Assembly: GCF_030272615.1 (NCBI RefSeq)
Contig: NC_081406.1
Location: 233,606,396-233,670,395, forward strand
DNA from: Cryptomeria japonica
Taxonomy: Eukaryota; Streptophyta; Pinopsida; Cupressales; Cupressaceae
Direction of reading: 5' to 3'
Length of the DNA: 64,000 bases
The notes under the pieces are model-generated. The model saw only the letters and a list, made by a program, of their open reading frames with translations. It searched no databases and was not told the DNA's origin. Positions 11,904-24,658 of the stretch are shown here, one piece after another; positions within the stretch are counted from its first letter, which is position 1, and every line of letters starts with the position of its first letter. A program made the position numbers and the translations under genes.

Positions 11904-12934
11904 TTTACCGAGTATCAACCGAGCAGTAACAAAATGCATTGGATGAATAAATACATTATTAAATGAAGGATGCCAATGAGATGGAGACTTATAGAAGATT
12001 GGAATGTCATGCAAGAAGTTTGTTAAGGATCAATGGCAATGAAAATTCAAGAGTTGGATCTACATCACAGATTGAACGGTCATAACCAAGCACAAGTACC
12101 AAGGAAGGTATACAAGTTCCAAGGCAAGATAAAATGTTTTTCAGTTCGAAGGATTCAATGAACCTAGTCCAGTTTGAAGATCTAATGACTAAGATTAATC
12201 ATGGGAAATGTGATTAAGGAGATTAAGCAGTTAGGAATTGCTTATAAATAAGGAAAATTTGATGAACAAAAGAAGTGGGCAAACAGCAGAGCATTGATAC
12301 TGCAGAGGTGATTACTGAGTACAGAAGATTGAAGATCTGATTGAAGAACAGATTGAGAAGCCCAGTAAGGAGGAAGATAAGTTTTATGACAAGATTATTT
12401 TGAGCACATAGAGTCTGCTTTAACATTTCAGATGTGAAGTTGCAGATATATCTTATTACTGTTATTTATTTTTGTAAGTGATAGGAAATCTCTTAACCGA
12501 GTGGACCTAACAATCTTATTTGTAAATCCTCTAACAAGGTTACATTCTGAATGAGTGTTTAAAATCCTTTGACAAGGTCACTTCTAACAAAGTGCAAGAT
12601 TCTGATAGATCTGAGGGAAATCCCTTAACCAGGTCACATCTAGTAATGTGTTTATGTAATCTTTAACAGGATTGGCTTTTAACAGAGCATACTCTAGAAG
12701 AGTATATTTTCCTAGTGGGTCTGAAATCCCACTGTGGTTTTTCCCTATTTGGGTTTCCACATTAAATCTGGTGTTAAATGTGTTTTGTTGTTTCAAGTTT
12801 ATCAATTTATGAGTTTGAATGATTTACAGTCATAGTTTCATGTCAAGTAAGTTCTATTGAGGTTGAATCTAATGAATACTTTGTATTGTGAGTTTATCTA
12901 ATTCACTCCCCCCCCCCCTCACATTTAACTAACA
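11904..12934 (+). repeat. 3' LTR of element A, 5'-truncated
   Basis: Matches 6955-7982 of the 5' LTR with scattered substitutions and small gaps. It starts abruptly after integrase-region sequence with no polypurine tract, so its first part was deleted. The hairpin copy is at 12715-12732. It ends TTTAACTAACA. Confidence 0.85.
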
Positions 12935-13742
12935 CCTAGGTTGTTGTCCTACTTGATAAAAAAAAATCAGTAAAATAATTTACAAGAAAGAAATCAACTT
13001 AAAATGATAACAATTGATAATGAAACTATTCAATAAGAACAAATTTGTCAAAGCATTTCGATGGAACCTTCAAAATTTCCCTGCATTTTGCCAATAGGGT
13101 TAGGTCTGCACTTAAATGAGTCGTTGTTTTGTCTTAAACCCTAAACCCTAGGGTTTTAAAAATGGCTAAGTGAGTATTATTTCATGTCTCGTGCTTTATC
13201 TTATATCCTTTTAGTGACTTGTTCAAGGTTGGTTCCATGGTTTTAAGTCATTGATTGAAGGGTCTTTATGTTGTGCCTTGACCAACCCCTTCCCCTAACA
13301 ACATCTTCTCCCAGTTGCTTTTTATTTCCTTAAGCCCACTATACTTAACTTAAATTAATCTTCATCTGATGTTTGTAGTTTCTCTACGACTTCCTAATAT
13401 GTGATTAATTAAGCACCTTTTCCCTCTCGCGAGATATCCAATTGAGTTTTGGGGCCCACAAAGCATTTTACCCTTATATCTTGCATTAAATATTCAAAAG
13501 AGAAGATTTGACAACTAATGTTCACTCGTAAAAGGGATATTTCTTAGAAGAGATGCAATCACAAGGCCATGATCATCGTTCAATAAAAAGTTGTACCAAG
13601 CACTGAAACCTTGGCATAAAATAGAGAAATCTAATGGCCAACATTGTAGAGTGCCCGGGGAATATGTTAGAGATGTCAGTCTTTCAGGATGATGCTAGTT
13701 GTTGATTGAAAAATGGGCCCATTGAAGGTGTGATTGCATGTT
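12935..13742. other. Spacer between elements A and B
   Basis: About 0.8 kb with no gene, LTR or RNA that I recognise. It includes a short telomere-like phrase, aaaccctaaaccctaggg, near 13137, too short to mean an old telomere. Confidence 0.5.
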
Positions 13743-13747
13743 GAAGG

Positions 13748-14651
13748 TGTTGGTAATTCGGATATGTTGATATGGTTTTGTCATTGATGTCAACACTTAT
13801 CAACACTGGCCAAATTGGTTATGTTCACCGACATGCAAGCGACTTATGCATAGTCACCAATATTTGGTTCACCGACAGGTTATATTATTTGGAGACTACT
13901 TGGTTATGTTGAAAACATCATTTGGACACTTTGTTTTGGTGATTTTTTCATTGGCTTATTCAACTTTTCATATTTGTTGTTACCGGCAAATAGGTCCAGG
14001 ATATGCACCGGCAGGTATATCTATTCTAGATCAGCATGACACGTTATGGAGATGATTTGTTATTATTGTAAATGCATTGAGCCGACATCATGCATCCGAT
14101 ATTGATTTATTTGTAATTGATTTTATTGTAATATCTTTAAGTGAGCCAACCTACTCAATTGGTCTTAGGCTATGGTATAAATGTAAGATCTCATTTGTGA
14201 GATTAATAAATGGAAGAAAAGAGATTGTAATTCGGTATATGCAAAAAGAAGCAGAGTTATACACGCAGACATCATTTGAAGGTTGAAGGAAGGATTTTGT
14301 AAAGGAAATCAGAGCTAAACTGGTACTGAATCCAACATATGGAGATGCTATTTTAAGTAGTACATTATCATTGGACTTAATCATCCAATTGTAGTCAGTG
14401 TGACTCTCATTTTGTGATTGAGCAGTGAGCTCTAGGCGCTTGGCCTTTCTGCATGTGCAGACCCCCTATTGCACACACATACTATCTGCAGTAGTATCAT
14501 CTGATTGTGGGTAAGGTTTCCCACCATGGTTTTTCCCCTTACAAGGTTTCCACGTACAAATATTGGTGTTATGTGTTGTGGATGTTATTGTCTTTCTATT
14601 TCATGCATTAATCTTTATCGGTACTGCAATTAACTGATAAAACTATCTACC
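13748..14651 (+). repeat. 5' LTR of element B, 3'-truncated
   Basis: Aligns with 19185 to about 20108 of the 3' LTR. It starts with the group's TGTTGG and the shared phrase TTTTGTCATTGATGTCAACA. The hairpin copy is at 14507-14524. The sequence switches to gag-coding DNA at about 14651, removing the LTR end and primer site. Confidence 0.88.
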
Positions 14652-14659
14652 GGGACAAT

Positions 14660-17600
14660 CCTAAACTTGATGGAACCAACTATGGTATATGGAAGATTAG
14701 GATGGAGACATATCTGAATTGCATTGCATTGGAAAAGACATATGGTAGGTTACAAAGAATGGTTACACTATTTCTACTCCTGGTCAGCCTAATCCACCAA
14801 CCTTAGAAAAGATGAGGAAAATGATTGCAAAGCAAGAGAAGCACTTTTGAGTGTATTGTCAGATCAGAAAATCATGTGATTATCAGATAGGTCTACTGCT
14901 AAAGCTATTTGGGATATATTGAAAACATTGAATGAAGGTGATACCACAGTCAAAATTGCAAAACTTGAATCCTTCCAAGTCAGGTATGAAAATCTAAAAA
15001 TGGAAGAGGATGAAAGAATTTCTACTTTTATGGAAAGAGTAAATGAAATTGTTTTGGGTATACAATGTTGTGGAGGAACCTTAAGTGAAGATGAGATTGT
15101 TTCAAAAGTTTTAAGAGCATTTCCACTGGCATCTAAAATGAAAGTAACTGCTATAAATGAATTGAGAACAATGCCTAATACATCAGTAACTAGAGATACT
15201 TTGATTGGAAAACTTTTAGATTTTGAAATTGAGGAATTTGGTCTTGTTACTACTATAAAGACAGATTTAGCTTTCAAGGCATCAACATCATCTGCATCAT
15301 CATCATTTGACAAATCTGATTGGAAAACCTTTTATGTAAGAGAACTTGAAGAAAGTAGGAGAGAAAATGAAGAACTTGAAGAACTTGAAGCACTATTTGC
15401 AAGGAAAATGCCTAAAGGTCCTATTCGAAGTAAGTATGAAGGTAAAGAACCATTTAAATGTTTTAACTACAATAAGATTGGTCATATGGCATCTAGGTGT
15501 CCTGATAGACATGAAAGATTAAAAGAAGAAGCTAGAAGAACATACAAGCCTAACCCTGAATATCAGAGATACATATTTAAGAAAAATAGAGACAAATCTT
15601 GTTATCTCTCTGATGAAGGAGTCATTGATGATTCTGATGAGGATCCGGCAGACAATGGATGGGTTTTTGTTGCTATAACAGAAGATCAACCGACACTTAC
15701 CGTTCAACTAGTAGAGAAGGCCTTGACAGCTATAATTGAAGATAAGGATGAATGGATCATTGATTCAGGATGTTCACATCATATGGCTGGTGATAAAAGT
15801 AAATTCTTAACCTTTCAAGAATACAATGGAGGTTTAGTAAGATTTGGAGATGATAAAGCTTGTTTGATCAAAGGAAAAGGTACTATATCTCTTGATGGTA
15901 AGCACAATACTGATAATGTTTACTATGTTGAAGGTTTAAAGCATAATCTTTTGAGTGTTGGTCAGTTAGTTGAAAAAGGATTTCAGTTACAATTCAAGAA
16001 TGGTAAATGCAAAATCATGAACAAAACTGGTTTGGAAATTGCAACCAGAAATCAGACTAAAGGTAATATCTTTCATTTGAACAATAGTGAAAAGACATGC
16101 TTGATTGCACATATTGATGAAAGTTGGTTATGGCATAAGAGACTCTGTCATGTAAATTTTGATTGCATTGTGAAAATCAGTACAACTAAGGCAGTAAAAG
16201 ATTTACCTAAGATTGTTAAACCCCACAATCCAGTATGTAAGGAATGTCAATTTGGAAAGCAAGTTAGAGCATCTTTTAAGAGTATTCCAGAAAAATCCAA
16301 TAATGCTCTTGACTTAATTCATACTGATTTATGTGGTCCAACAAGAACTAGAAGCTTACAAGGAGATAGATATTTTATGCTAATCATTGATGACTATTCT
16401 AGAATTTGTTGGGTTACTTTTCTCAGGGAGAAATCCGAAACACTTGGGAAATTCAAGCTATTCAAGGTGATGGTAGAGAATCAAACCGGTAAGAAAATTA
16501 AATGTTTGTGATCAGAGCAAGGAGGTGAATTCACATCTAAGGAATTTAATACATTTTGTGAAGTGAATGGAATCAAAAGACAATTGTCAGCACCCCAGAC
16601 ACCCCAACAGAATGGAGTTGTGGAGAGGAAAAGCATAACCATTTTGGATGCTACTAGAAGTATGTTATCAAAAGCTAATCTACCACAAGTATACTGGAGA
16701 GAAGCAGCGAGTACAACCATTTACACATTCAACAAAGTTCACATCAAAGGTGAAACCGGTAAGGCCCCTCATGAATTATGGTTTGGTAATACTCCTACTC
16801 TTGAATATTTAAGAATATTTGGAAGTAAATGCTATATTAGAAGAGATGAGTATATTGACAAATTTTATCCTAGAAGTGATGAAGGAATATTTCTTGGTTA
16901 TTCATCTAAGAGAAAAGCATATAGATGTTTTAACAAAAGATTGCAGAAAATTGTTGAGAGCACAAATGTGAAGATTGATGAACAATTTAGAGAAAATTCA
17001 AGGTACATAGACTCTGAACCAACAACAAAGATATTGACAAATGAACCTACATTGATTACACCAGTACAAAATGAAGATCCAGTTACACCGGCATCATCTG
17101 AAAATTCCACAGTAACTGAGGAATAACAGAAAGCAAAGACACCCCGGTATGTAAGATTGAACCACTCTGAAGATCAAATAATTGGGAACAAGTATCAAGG
17201 AGTCATGACTAGAGGAAGACTGACAAATGAAGAGGTATGTCTTATTTTTCAACTTGAACCAACATCAGTTAATGAGACATATGAAGATAAACACTAGATT
17301 AAGGCTTTGGAAGAAGAATTGGAACAAATTGAAAAGAATAACACATGGACATTAGTTCCCCAGCCTAAACACAAAAATGTGATTGGAACAAAATGGGTAT
17401 TCAGAAACAAACTTAATGAAGATGGTAAAGTAATCAGAAACAAAGCAAGAATAGTGTGTAAGGGATATTCACAGAAAGAAGGAATTGATTATAATGAAAC
17501 CTTTGCACCGGTAGCTAGAATTGAGGTAGTCAGATTATTTTTGGCTTTTGCAGCACACAAGAACTACAAAGTATATCAGATGGATATTAAATGTGCATTT

Positions 17601-18791
17601 CTGAATGGAGATCTTGAAGAAGAAGTTTATATTGAACAACCTGATGGATTTTCTTTGATATATGACAAAGATATGGTTTGCGGGTTAAGGAACACTTTGT
17701 ATGGGTTGAAGCAAGCTCCAAGAGCTTGGTATGCTAGATTGGATAAGTATCTTTCAAAGATTGTTTTTTCTAAAGGTAATGCTGATAGTAACTTATACTA
17801 CAAAGTGACTAATGATGACATCTTGGTTATTGAAGTTTTTATTGATGATATAATCTTTGGAGGAGAAGATGGATTATGTAAAGACTTTTCTAATGAAATG
17901 TAGCAAGAATTTGAAATGTCTATGATTGGAGAGATAAAATTCTTTTTAGGATTACAGATTTCACAAACTGATAAAGGTATATTCTTGAGTCAATCTAAGT
18001 ACTTGAAGGAGTTACTAAAGAAATTTGGCATGGAGAAATCTAAACCGGTAAGCACACCCATGACTACAACCGATAAATTATCACTAAGGGGTGAATCAAC
18101 ACTTGTTAATTTGACTAGGTACAAGTCTATGATAGGAGGTTTACTGTATTTGACACAAACAAGACCTGATATTATGAATGCAATATGTATCGTTTCAAGA
18201 TTTCAGAGTAATCCTAAAGGAAATCATGAATCAGCAGTAAAAAGGATTTTCCGGTACTTACAAGGCACTACAAATCTTGGCTTATGGTATCCTAGAGATG
18301 AAAATTTTGAATTATGTGCATACACAGATGCAAATTGGGTAGGAGATGTAGATGACAGAAAAAGCACCACCGGTGGAGCATTTTTTCTTGCTAGCAGATT
18401 AATTTCTTGGTTGAGTAAGAAACAAAGTTGTACATCTTTATCAACAACAGAATTAGAATATGTTGCAGCAACAACTAATTGCACACAGGTATTATGGCTT
18501 AAGAAAATGTGGAAAAACATAAAGGTAAAATGCAAGGAACCTATAACTATCTATTGTGATAATACAACGGTAATTGATATATATAAGAATCCGGTATTAC
18601 ATTCTAAAACTAAACATGTTTCTATCAAATTAAATTTTCTAAAAGAGAATGTTGAAGAAAAAGAAGTGAAATTGGTTTATGTGAATACTAAAGAGAAGAT
18701 TGTAGATATTTTCACTAGGCCTTTGCCTAAGGAGACTTTTGAATATCTCAGAGATCAACTTGGGGTTATACCCCCACCGGTAGAGACTTAG
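14660..18791 (+). pseudogene. Copia gag-pol polyprotein of element B
   Basis: Gag begins broken at PKLDGTNYGIWKIRME, with frameshifts and a stop before 14919. From there a single frame runs to 18791 with only four nonsense codons: TGA near 16509, TAA 17124, TAG near 17295 and TAG 17901. Domains in order: gag; CCHC knuckle CFNYNKIGHMASRCP with the second Cys now Tyr; protease WIIDSGCSHHM (intact DSG); GAG-pre-integrase HKRLCHVNFD; integrase (HTDLCGP; the middle Asp replaced by Glu in the SEQGGEF stretch; NGVVERK); RT with [10 protein letters not shown] at the active site; RNase H with YTDANWVGD, TTELEY and YCDN. Closely related to element D. Confidence 0.92.
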
Positions 18792-18867
18792 ACAGTTGAT
18801 GTTTGTCATCAATCGACAGAATTAATAGAAAAATCTTTTATTCTAGCTTTGATGAGGAGAACTTCTT

Positions 18868-19184
18868 CTCAGGGGGGAGTAGTTGATATTTTGTAATGAG
18901 TTGGTATTTTGTATTTGAACTTGGTTTTTGTATTGCTTTGACATTTGATGTCAAAGGGGGAGAGATTGATATGGAAAAACACATGGAAAACACATATTAT
19001 TCCTATGGGGAGAGACTTTATCCCTTGGGAAGAAATTATTACTTTTGGGAGAGATATTATGTATTTTGATTTCTGGTTATGATCTCTTTGGGAGATTATT
19101 GCTTTTAAAATTTTTTGGCATTTCTGTTTTGGCACTTTGATGGTTTTTCCATCTTGTGTTTCCATCAATGCCAAAGGGGGAGAT
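18868..19184 (+). promoter_or_regulatory. Multiple polypurine tracts upstream of the 3' LTR, element B
   Basis: Three G-rich purine tracts: CTCAGGGGGGAGTAG (18868-18882), GTCAAAGGGGGAGAGATTGA (about 18950-18969) and GCCAAAGGGGGAGAT ending at 19184, directly before the LTR. The last should prime plus-strand DNA. Repeated tracts of this kind are a known trait of Sireviruses; equivalents occur in elements D and E here. Confidence 0.85.
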
Positions 19185-20222
19185 TGTTGGTATTTTGGAT
19201 ATGTTGATATGGTTTTTCATTGATGTCAACACTTATCAACACTGACCAAATTGGTTATGTTCACTGGCATGCAAGTGACTTATGCACAGTCATCGATATT
19301 TGGTTCACCGACAGGTTATATTGTTCAACGACACTTGGAATCACTTGGAGACTACTTGGTTATGTTGGAAACATTGTTTGGACACTTTGTTTTGGTGATT
19401 TGTTCATTGGCTTATTCGAGTTTGCATATTTTCTATTACCGACAAATAGGTCCAAGATATGCACCGACAGGTATATCTATTCCAGATCAGCACGACACGT
19501 TATGGAGATGATTTGTTATTATTGTAAATGCATTGAGCCGACATCATGCATTAGATATTGATTTATTTGTAATTGATTTTATTGTAATATCTTTTAGTGA
19601 GCCGACCTACTCAATTGGTCTTAGGTTATGGTATAAATGTAAGATCTCATTTGTGAGATTAATATATGCAAGAAAAAAGATTGTAATTCAGTATATGTGA
19701 AAAGAAGTAGAGCTATACATGAAGACATCATTTGAAGGTTGAAGGAAGGATTTTGTAAAGGCAATCAGAGCTAAACCGGTACTGAATCCAGCATATGGAG
19801 ATGCTATTTTAAGCAGTACATTATCATTGGATTTAATCATCCAATTGTAGTCAGTGTGACTCTCATTTGGTGATTGAGCAGTGAGCTCTAGGAGTTGGGC
19901 CTTTCTACATGTGGAGACCCCCTATTGTACACACATACTATCTACAATAGTATCATTTGATTGTGGGTAAGGTTTCCCACCATGGTTTTTCCCCTTAAAG
20001 GTTTTCCACGTACAAATATTGGTGTTATGTGTTGTGGATGTTATTGTCTTTCTGTTTCATGCATTAATCTTTACCAGTATTGCAATTAACTAATAAAACT
20101 GTCTACCGACATAAAGTTTGGTTTACTGGTATTAAGCATTAAGTTTTGGTTAAGTTAATTTTGGTTTGAATTTATTAGACAACTGATTCAACCCCCCTCT
20201 TAGTTGTCTCCGGGACCTAATA
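19185..20222 (+). repeat. 3' LTR of element B
   Basis: 1,038 bases starting TGTTGGTATTTTGG right after the polypurine tract and ending GGGACCTAATA, followed by the gaagg duplication. The hairpin copy is at 19963-19980. Contains the CAACCCCCCTCTTAGTTGTC box that precedes the LTR end in this group. Confidence 0.92.
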
Positions 20223-20227
20223 GAAGG

Positions 20228-20814
20228 AACTGGAATATTTTGGTTGTCTCATGCCTTTGTGATACAAGAGTTGTTAGAGGTTAATCATCCCTGCGGAGCC
20301 ACAAAATGAGTACACATGTCCAACAGAGCCCACTGTTTTGAACGAGAAAATTTAAAGGAGATGTAACTGTTAATTAACTTCAAATGTATTCAACCATTTG
20401 ATTGTGCACACTTCTTGAGTATCAATGGTGAATATTTAATTTGCAAAAATACGCAAATTGCAACAAATGCAATATGAATGAAAATCTGACTATTGCAAAC
20501 ATAAAGATAAATGTTTAAGATCATGTTGTGTGTCATAATCATTTATAGTTGATATAATTTAAAGTGTTGAGTGTAGAAGCTTATTGCAAACAGAATTAGG
20601 TTTCTTGGAAAAATTCAATAGCCTTTTGAAACAAGCAATAAGTGACTATGTTCTTGAAATTTTTCAAATTCGATGTTCATCTCTTGTTTTAGTTTCAAGT
20701 GTTAGGGTTTGGGTGAGTTAAAAATATGTTTACTATAAGTTCAAAACAACACTAAGTGCCCTATGTAGAAACCCTAGTCTGTAATCTTTCATAGCTTTGA
20801 AAATGAGTAGAGAA
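20228..20814. other. Spacer with no recognised feature
   Basis: About 590 AT-rich bases between element B and the minus-strand solo LTR. No ORF, LTR edge or RNA gene recognised. Confidence 0.5.
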
Positions 20815-20819
20815 GTATA

Positions 20820-22049
20820 TGTTAGACAGTTTAAATAACTGGAAGACAACTGAGAGGGGGGGTGAATCGATTGTCACAGATTACCGGAAATATTAGCAAT
20901 TTAAACTTTAATACCGGAACCCAAAACATTAATACTGGAATGCTTAAACCAAGTACCAGAATAATAGTTAAACTAATTAAGCATAAACAATAATCATATA
21001 ATAAAATCCATCCACATGACACCAAGATTTATACGTGGAAAACCTGGTAAAGGGAAAAACCACGGTGGGAAGCCTGCCCACAATCAGATAATACTTTTGC
21101 AATAAGTATGTTAATTACAATTGAGGGGCCTACACTTGTAAGAAGGCCAACAACCTAGAGCACACTGCTCATCACAAAAGGAGTCTCACTAACTACATAG
21201 AGATCCAAACTACAATCTGAAGAAGTGTTGAACAACAAAAGATAGCATCTCCTATGCTTGAATATAGTTCTGATTAAGCTCAATACCGAAGGACTAAATG
21301 CTCTTACATAAACCCAATTCAATCTCCAAAGATCGACAAACTCCTCAGCTTGAATGATATTACATTATTCGTACATTACATTCCTTGACGATGACCTCTA
21401 ACTATAACCATGATGATCTACAATGAGATCTTACATCTATATATACAAACCCTCAACCATAAACAATTAGGTTGGCCACCAGATAATAAACCAATTACAT
21501 AATTACAAACCATGTCGGACTTAGACCAAACAAATAATATCCAACACATAAGACATCCTTGAAATACATTGAGAGGTCAAATCCACACGTTAAATTAAAT
21601 TCAATCCATAAGCTAGATCAATCGGGACCCAGTATAGGTCCACATGCTACAACAATGATCTCCATTTGCCAAGTCTCAAACATGATCACCAAAAACATCC
21701 TGAAACTCCACCAGAAGCTACACCAACACCACTTATGCAATTCATCAAAGATGTCCATTAAAATCTCTATCGGTGAAACCCTTATCAGAACCAGAAACTA
21801 AGCTTCTAAGCAAGCAGGATAGCATCCGATCACCAGACTAAAACCAACTGACCAAATATGAGCATGTGTATCATAAACAAGACAATTCCATCTCCAAAAT
21901 ATATCGGATCATGTCAGATCCAAATCAACTAGAATTCACTCAACCTAAAGGGACCAGAAGGGTGTCGGTAAAGCATCCAAACAACTAGTGTTGGCATCAA
22001 TGACAAAACATCAATTCAACACATAATCAATTGCACTAAATGGCCAATA
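20820..22049 (-). mobile_element. Solo LTR of a D-type copia element, reversed
   Basis: 1,230 bases in reverse orientation. Read on the minus strand it begins TATTGGCCATTTAG (from TGTTGGCC) and ends GTCTAACA, flanked by the exact duplication gtata (20815-20819 and 22050-22054). The opening resembles the element D LTR (46000-47198), including the ATTGATTATGTGTTG and TTTTGTCATTGATG phrases. The hairpin copy is at 21065-21081. No internal region is present, so it arose by LTR-LTR recombination. Confidence 0.9.
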
Positions 22050-22287
22050 GTATAAAGTAGTACGAAGGATCCTTCAAGAAAAATAGGTGAATATTTAATC
22101 AAATAGTTGGATGGAAAGAGATTTGTGCATAATGTCCATGGTCTAGTGGGTATAAATGATAGATTACTTGACAAGTTGCATAGTGTCTGTGATGCTAATC
22201 TCCCATAAATGGGACAAAATTCATTTAGTTACTTCTATTGGAAAATAAATATGAAGCCCCCATTGTGCACTACATGGATGTTGGATC

Positions 22288-23053
22288 TGTTGGCATTATG
22301 GATGAATTGATTATGTGTTGCATTGATGTTTTGTCATTGATGTCAACACTAGCTATTATAGTTGGTTATCGACAAATAGGTTTTGGTTACCGGTAGAAGA
22401 TCTAGTGTTATCTACAGAAGAGACTGTCTGTTGGATACTTCTGGCATGTTTGGATCAATAGAGTATGTTTGGTTTTATGTGTTATATTCTCCTCGAGCAT
22501 GTTTCAATCAGTTGGTATTAACTTGGTAATCGGATGCTATCATTCACTCTTGTAAACCCTTACCGGAGTTGTTTTAAGGTTTAACCGGCATATCTTTCAT
22601 TGAGGAATCTTGATAGGATGCATAAGTGGTGTTGGTGCGGCTTCTAGATGGATTTCAGGATGCTGAAGATGTTCTTTGATCATGCTTCAACTTCTTGAAG
22701 ATATTGCTTTGGCATGTTGGACCTAGAATAGGTTATGGACCGATATCATGTTAACGTGTACTCTACACGTTACCAGGATGTTTTGAGATGTTCTATGAAT
22801 TGGTTATTGATGTTTTAGTCTGAAGACAACATGGCATATCATTGTAATATAGATTTATGTAATGATCTTATTGTAATATCTTTAAGGTGGCCGACCTAAT
22901 AGGTTTAGGCCTTAGGGTTAGTATAAAATGATGTAAGATCTCATTGTAATAGAGTGTCCTGGTCTTGGAATGCAATATCATATGCGAAGGAGATTTGGTT
23001 GATCATAGGTGATCGAATTGGGATTAAGGAAGAGGTCAAAGGCCTCTGGTATT
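22288..23053 (+). repeat. D-type LTR, left piece, split by the gypsy element
   Basis: Starts TGTTGGCATTATGGATGAATTG and follows the element D LTR. It stops at 23053, where the gypsy element inserted (duplication gtatt 23049-23053). The matching right piece is 34095-34230. No internal region of its own is seen on either side, so it was a solo or partial LTR. Confidence 0.8.
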
Positions 23054-24320
23054 TGTCTACTCCAACTATAATAATAATAATAACTCTAATTGAAATCTCA
23101 ACCCGAAGTTTGGACATTCATCTGGTAAAGTTACTATTTTCGTGGCTAGTGTTCATTTAGTTATCAACCCAGGGACATAAAACTTGAAATGGGTCTGCAC
23201 TATATATGCACTAAGTTCCTTCAATGGCTATTCTGCATTGTTGCAATAACTAACATTATGTGGAAAGGAAAGGCAAGCATGGAAATTATAGAAGGCTACT
23301 GGAAAAATTATAAAAACATTGCTGGAATGATCTAATATAAATAATAGAAATCACTCTGTTTTGGCTTGGCTGCAGGAACAGTCAGTGGATCTATTTCCAG
23401 TGGCTATAGGAACAGTCAAGGCATGAACTTCTACTGCAACTAAAGAAGAAATAATTTCAATGAGCATAAACATAGGATCACTCACCAAGTGGGCCGCCTT
23501 GGATGAGTGATATCAAGCTTCCAGAAAAATACTTTTAGCAGATCAGAACAACATATCTTTTATTCATTGCTTCCTGAAAATGATTACATGTTTTTAAAAG
23601 AAAAACTCCAGAATGCTTTTTCAAAATTCTCTTCTCTATTCCTTTCTATTATGTCTCCCCTCTAAGAAAAAAGGAAGAGCTTATTAAAAAGCTAAGATCA
23701 ACTACAATGGACAAATCAAATCATGCCTAGAAGAAGAGGTGAATGATTGACTGATGAAGAAGATAACTAGAGCTTTGCTGCATGAAACATGGATCTAGAC
23801 CAGACCACAGTCTTTGCATGCCGTAGCGATATTTTGCGAATTCAATACCCACTAGAGTTAAACTTCCATAGTGCTACCTGGCTACTCCACTCATGCCATA
23901 CCTTACACTCACTCAGCTCCTCTTCAGTTTGATCTCCAGTTATTTCTTACGTGATTCTTCCTTTTTCAGGTGAGAAAGGTGAATATCCACTGCGACATCA
24001 TTTATTATCTGTACTACAACAAAAAAAATATATAAGGACATGCATACGTATTTTATTTATTTAATACATTCATTAATTCACATATGATATTACCCTAAAT
24101 AATCTGCATAGCAACAAGAACACATCGCTTGGCTGCAGGAATAAATGGCATGGCTGCAGGAATAGACCGACAAAGTTCAAACATGATTTCATAAGTTCAG
24201 GTTTAACACATGGAATACATATAGTCAATTTACAATATTTCACTTCTACTATGCAAACCAAAAGATGTCAAAAACCTAAGAGTTTTGATGATTAAAACAT
24301 GACAAAGTCTCAACTTATCA
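23054..24320 (-). repeat. 3' LTR of the gypsy element (left copy)
   Basis: 1,267 bases, TGTCTACTCC at the left and CAACTTATCA at the right on the plus strand. Nearly the same as 32826-34089. A polypurine-like stretch, GTTGGGGGGCA on the minus strand (24321-24331), borders it on the inside. Confidence 0.92.
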
Positions 24321-24331
24321 TGCCCCCCAAC

Positions 24332-24658
24332 TTTAAGAGTTTGCTGATCCTACAACAAAAGGAAAATTTCTGACTCTTGCTCTAACTCTTAAATCACCAA
24401 TGGTGCCTTTACCTGTCCCCCCTGAAGCCAAGTTCCAATAAAATCCTTTCATTTTTTCTAGCCTGGACCATCTAGCTGTTTCTTCTGTGACTGCATCATA
24501 ATTCTGTTTTGTAGGCTGACATGCCAAAAGAAGCCACAAAAGGATTGGGGGTTGAAAGATCAATGGTAGCTAGTTGTTTGCTTTCTCCCTACCTAACTGT
24601 ATGTATCTGGGGGCTCTTTGCATGGCTGCATGAAAATTTGTAGTGAATAAGGTTCTCC
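24332..24658. other. Noncoding spacer between the third ORF and 3' LTR
   Basis: About 330 bases between the end of the third ORF and the left LTR of the gypsy element. No domain seen. Confidence 0.5.

Larger units (their letters stand above)
6500..12934 (+). mobile_element. Element A: degenerate Ty1/copia retrotransposon
   Basis: Order of parts: 5' LTR, initiator-Met-type primer site, gag, CCHC knuckle, protease, integrase, then an abrupt junction at about 11903 into the 3' LTR. Reverse transcriptase and RNase H, with the first roughly 455 bases of the 3' LTR, are missing, so one deletion joined the end of the integrase region to the LTR. A separate 1.24-kb solo LTR interrupts gag. No matching target-site duplication is visible; the left edge (6500, or 6526) is uncertain. 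The order gag-PR-IN before RT is the copia order. The gag and integrase resemble elements B and D, suggesting the same broad Sirevirus-like group. Confidence 0.85.
13748..20222 (+). mobile_element. Element B: Sirevirus-like Ty1/copia retrotransposon
   Basis: 6,475 bases bounded by TGTTGGTAATTC at the left and CCTAATA (from CCTAACA) at the right, with the exact 5-bp target duplication gaagg at 13743-13747 and 20223-20227. Contents: truncated 5' LTR, gag, CCHC, protease, integrase, RT, RNase H, several polypurine tracts, 3' LTR. The 5' LTR lacks its last 150 or so bases together with the primer site and gag start; the junction is near 14651, after ctaccg. Pol lies in one frame apart from nonsense codons, so this is a fairly recent copy that can no longer move by itself. 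Confidence 0.92.

Noticed and set aside
13131..13160. Interstitial telomere repeat
   Set aside because: Only about two TTTAGGG-like units; such phrases are common in plant DNA and do not show a telomere relic.
14864..15313. 149-codon frame on the minus strand
   Set aside because: Antisense shadow of element B gag; Ser/Val-rich composition follows from the coding strand.
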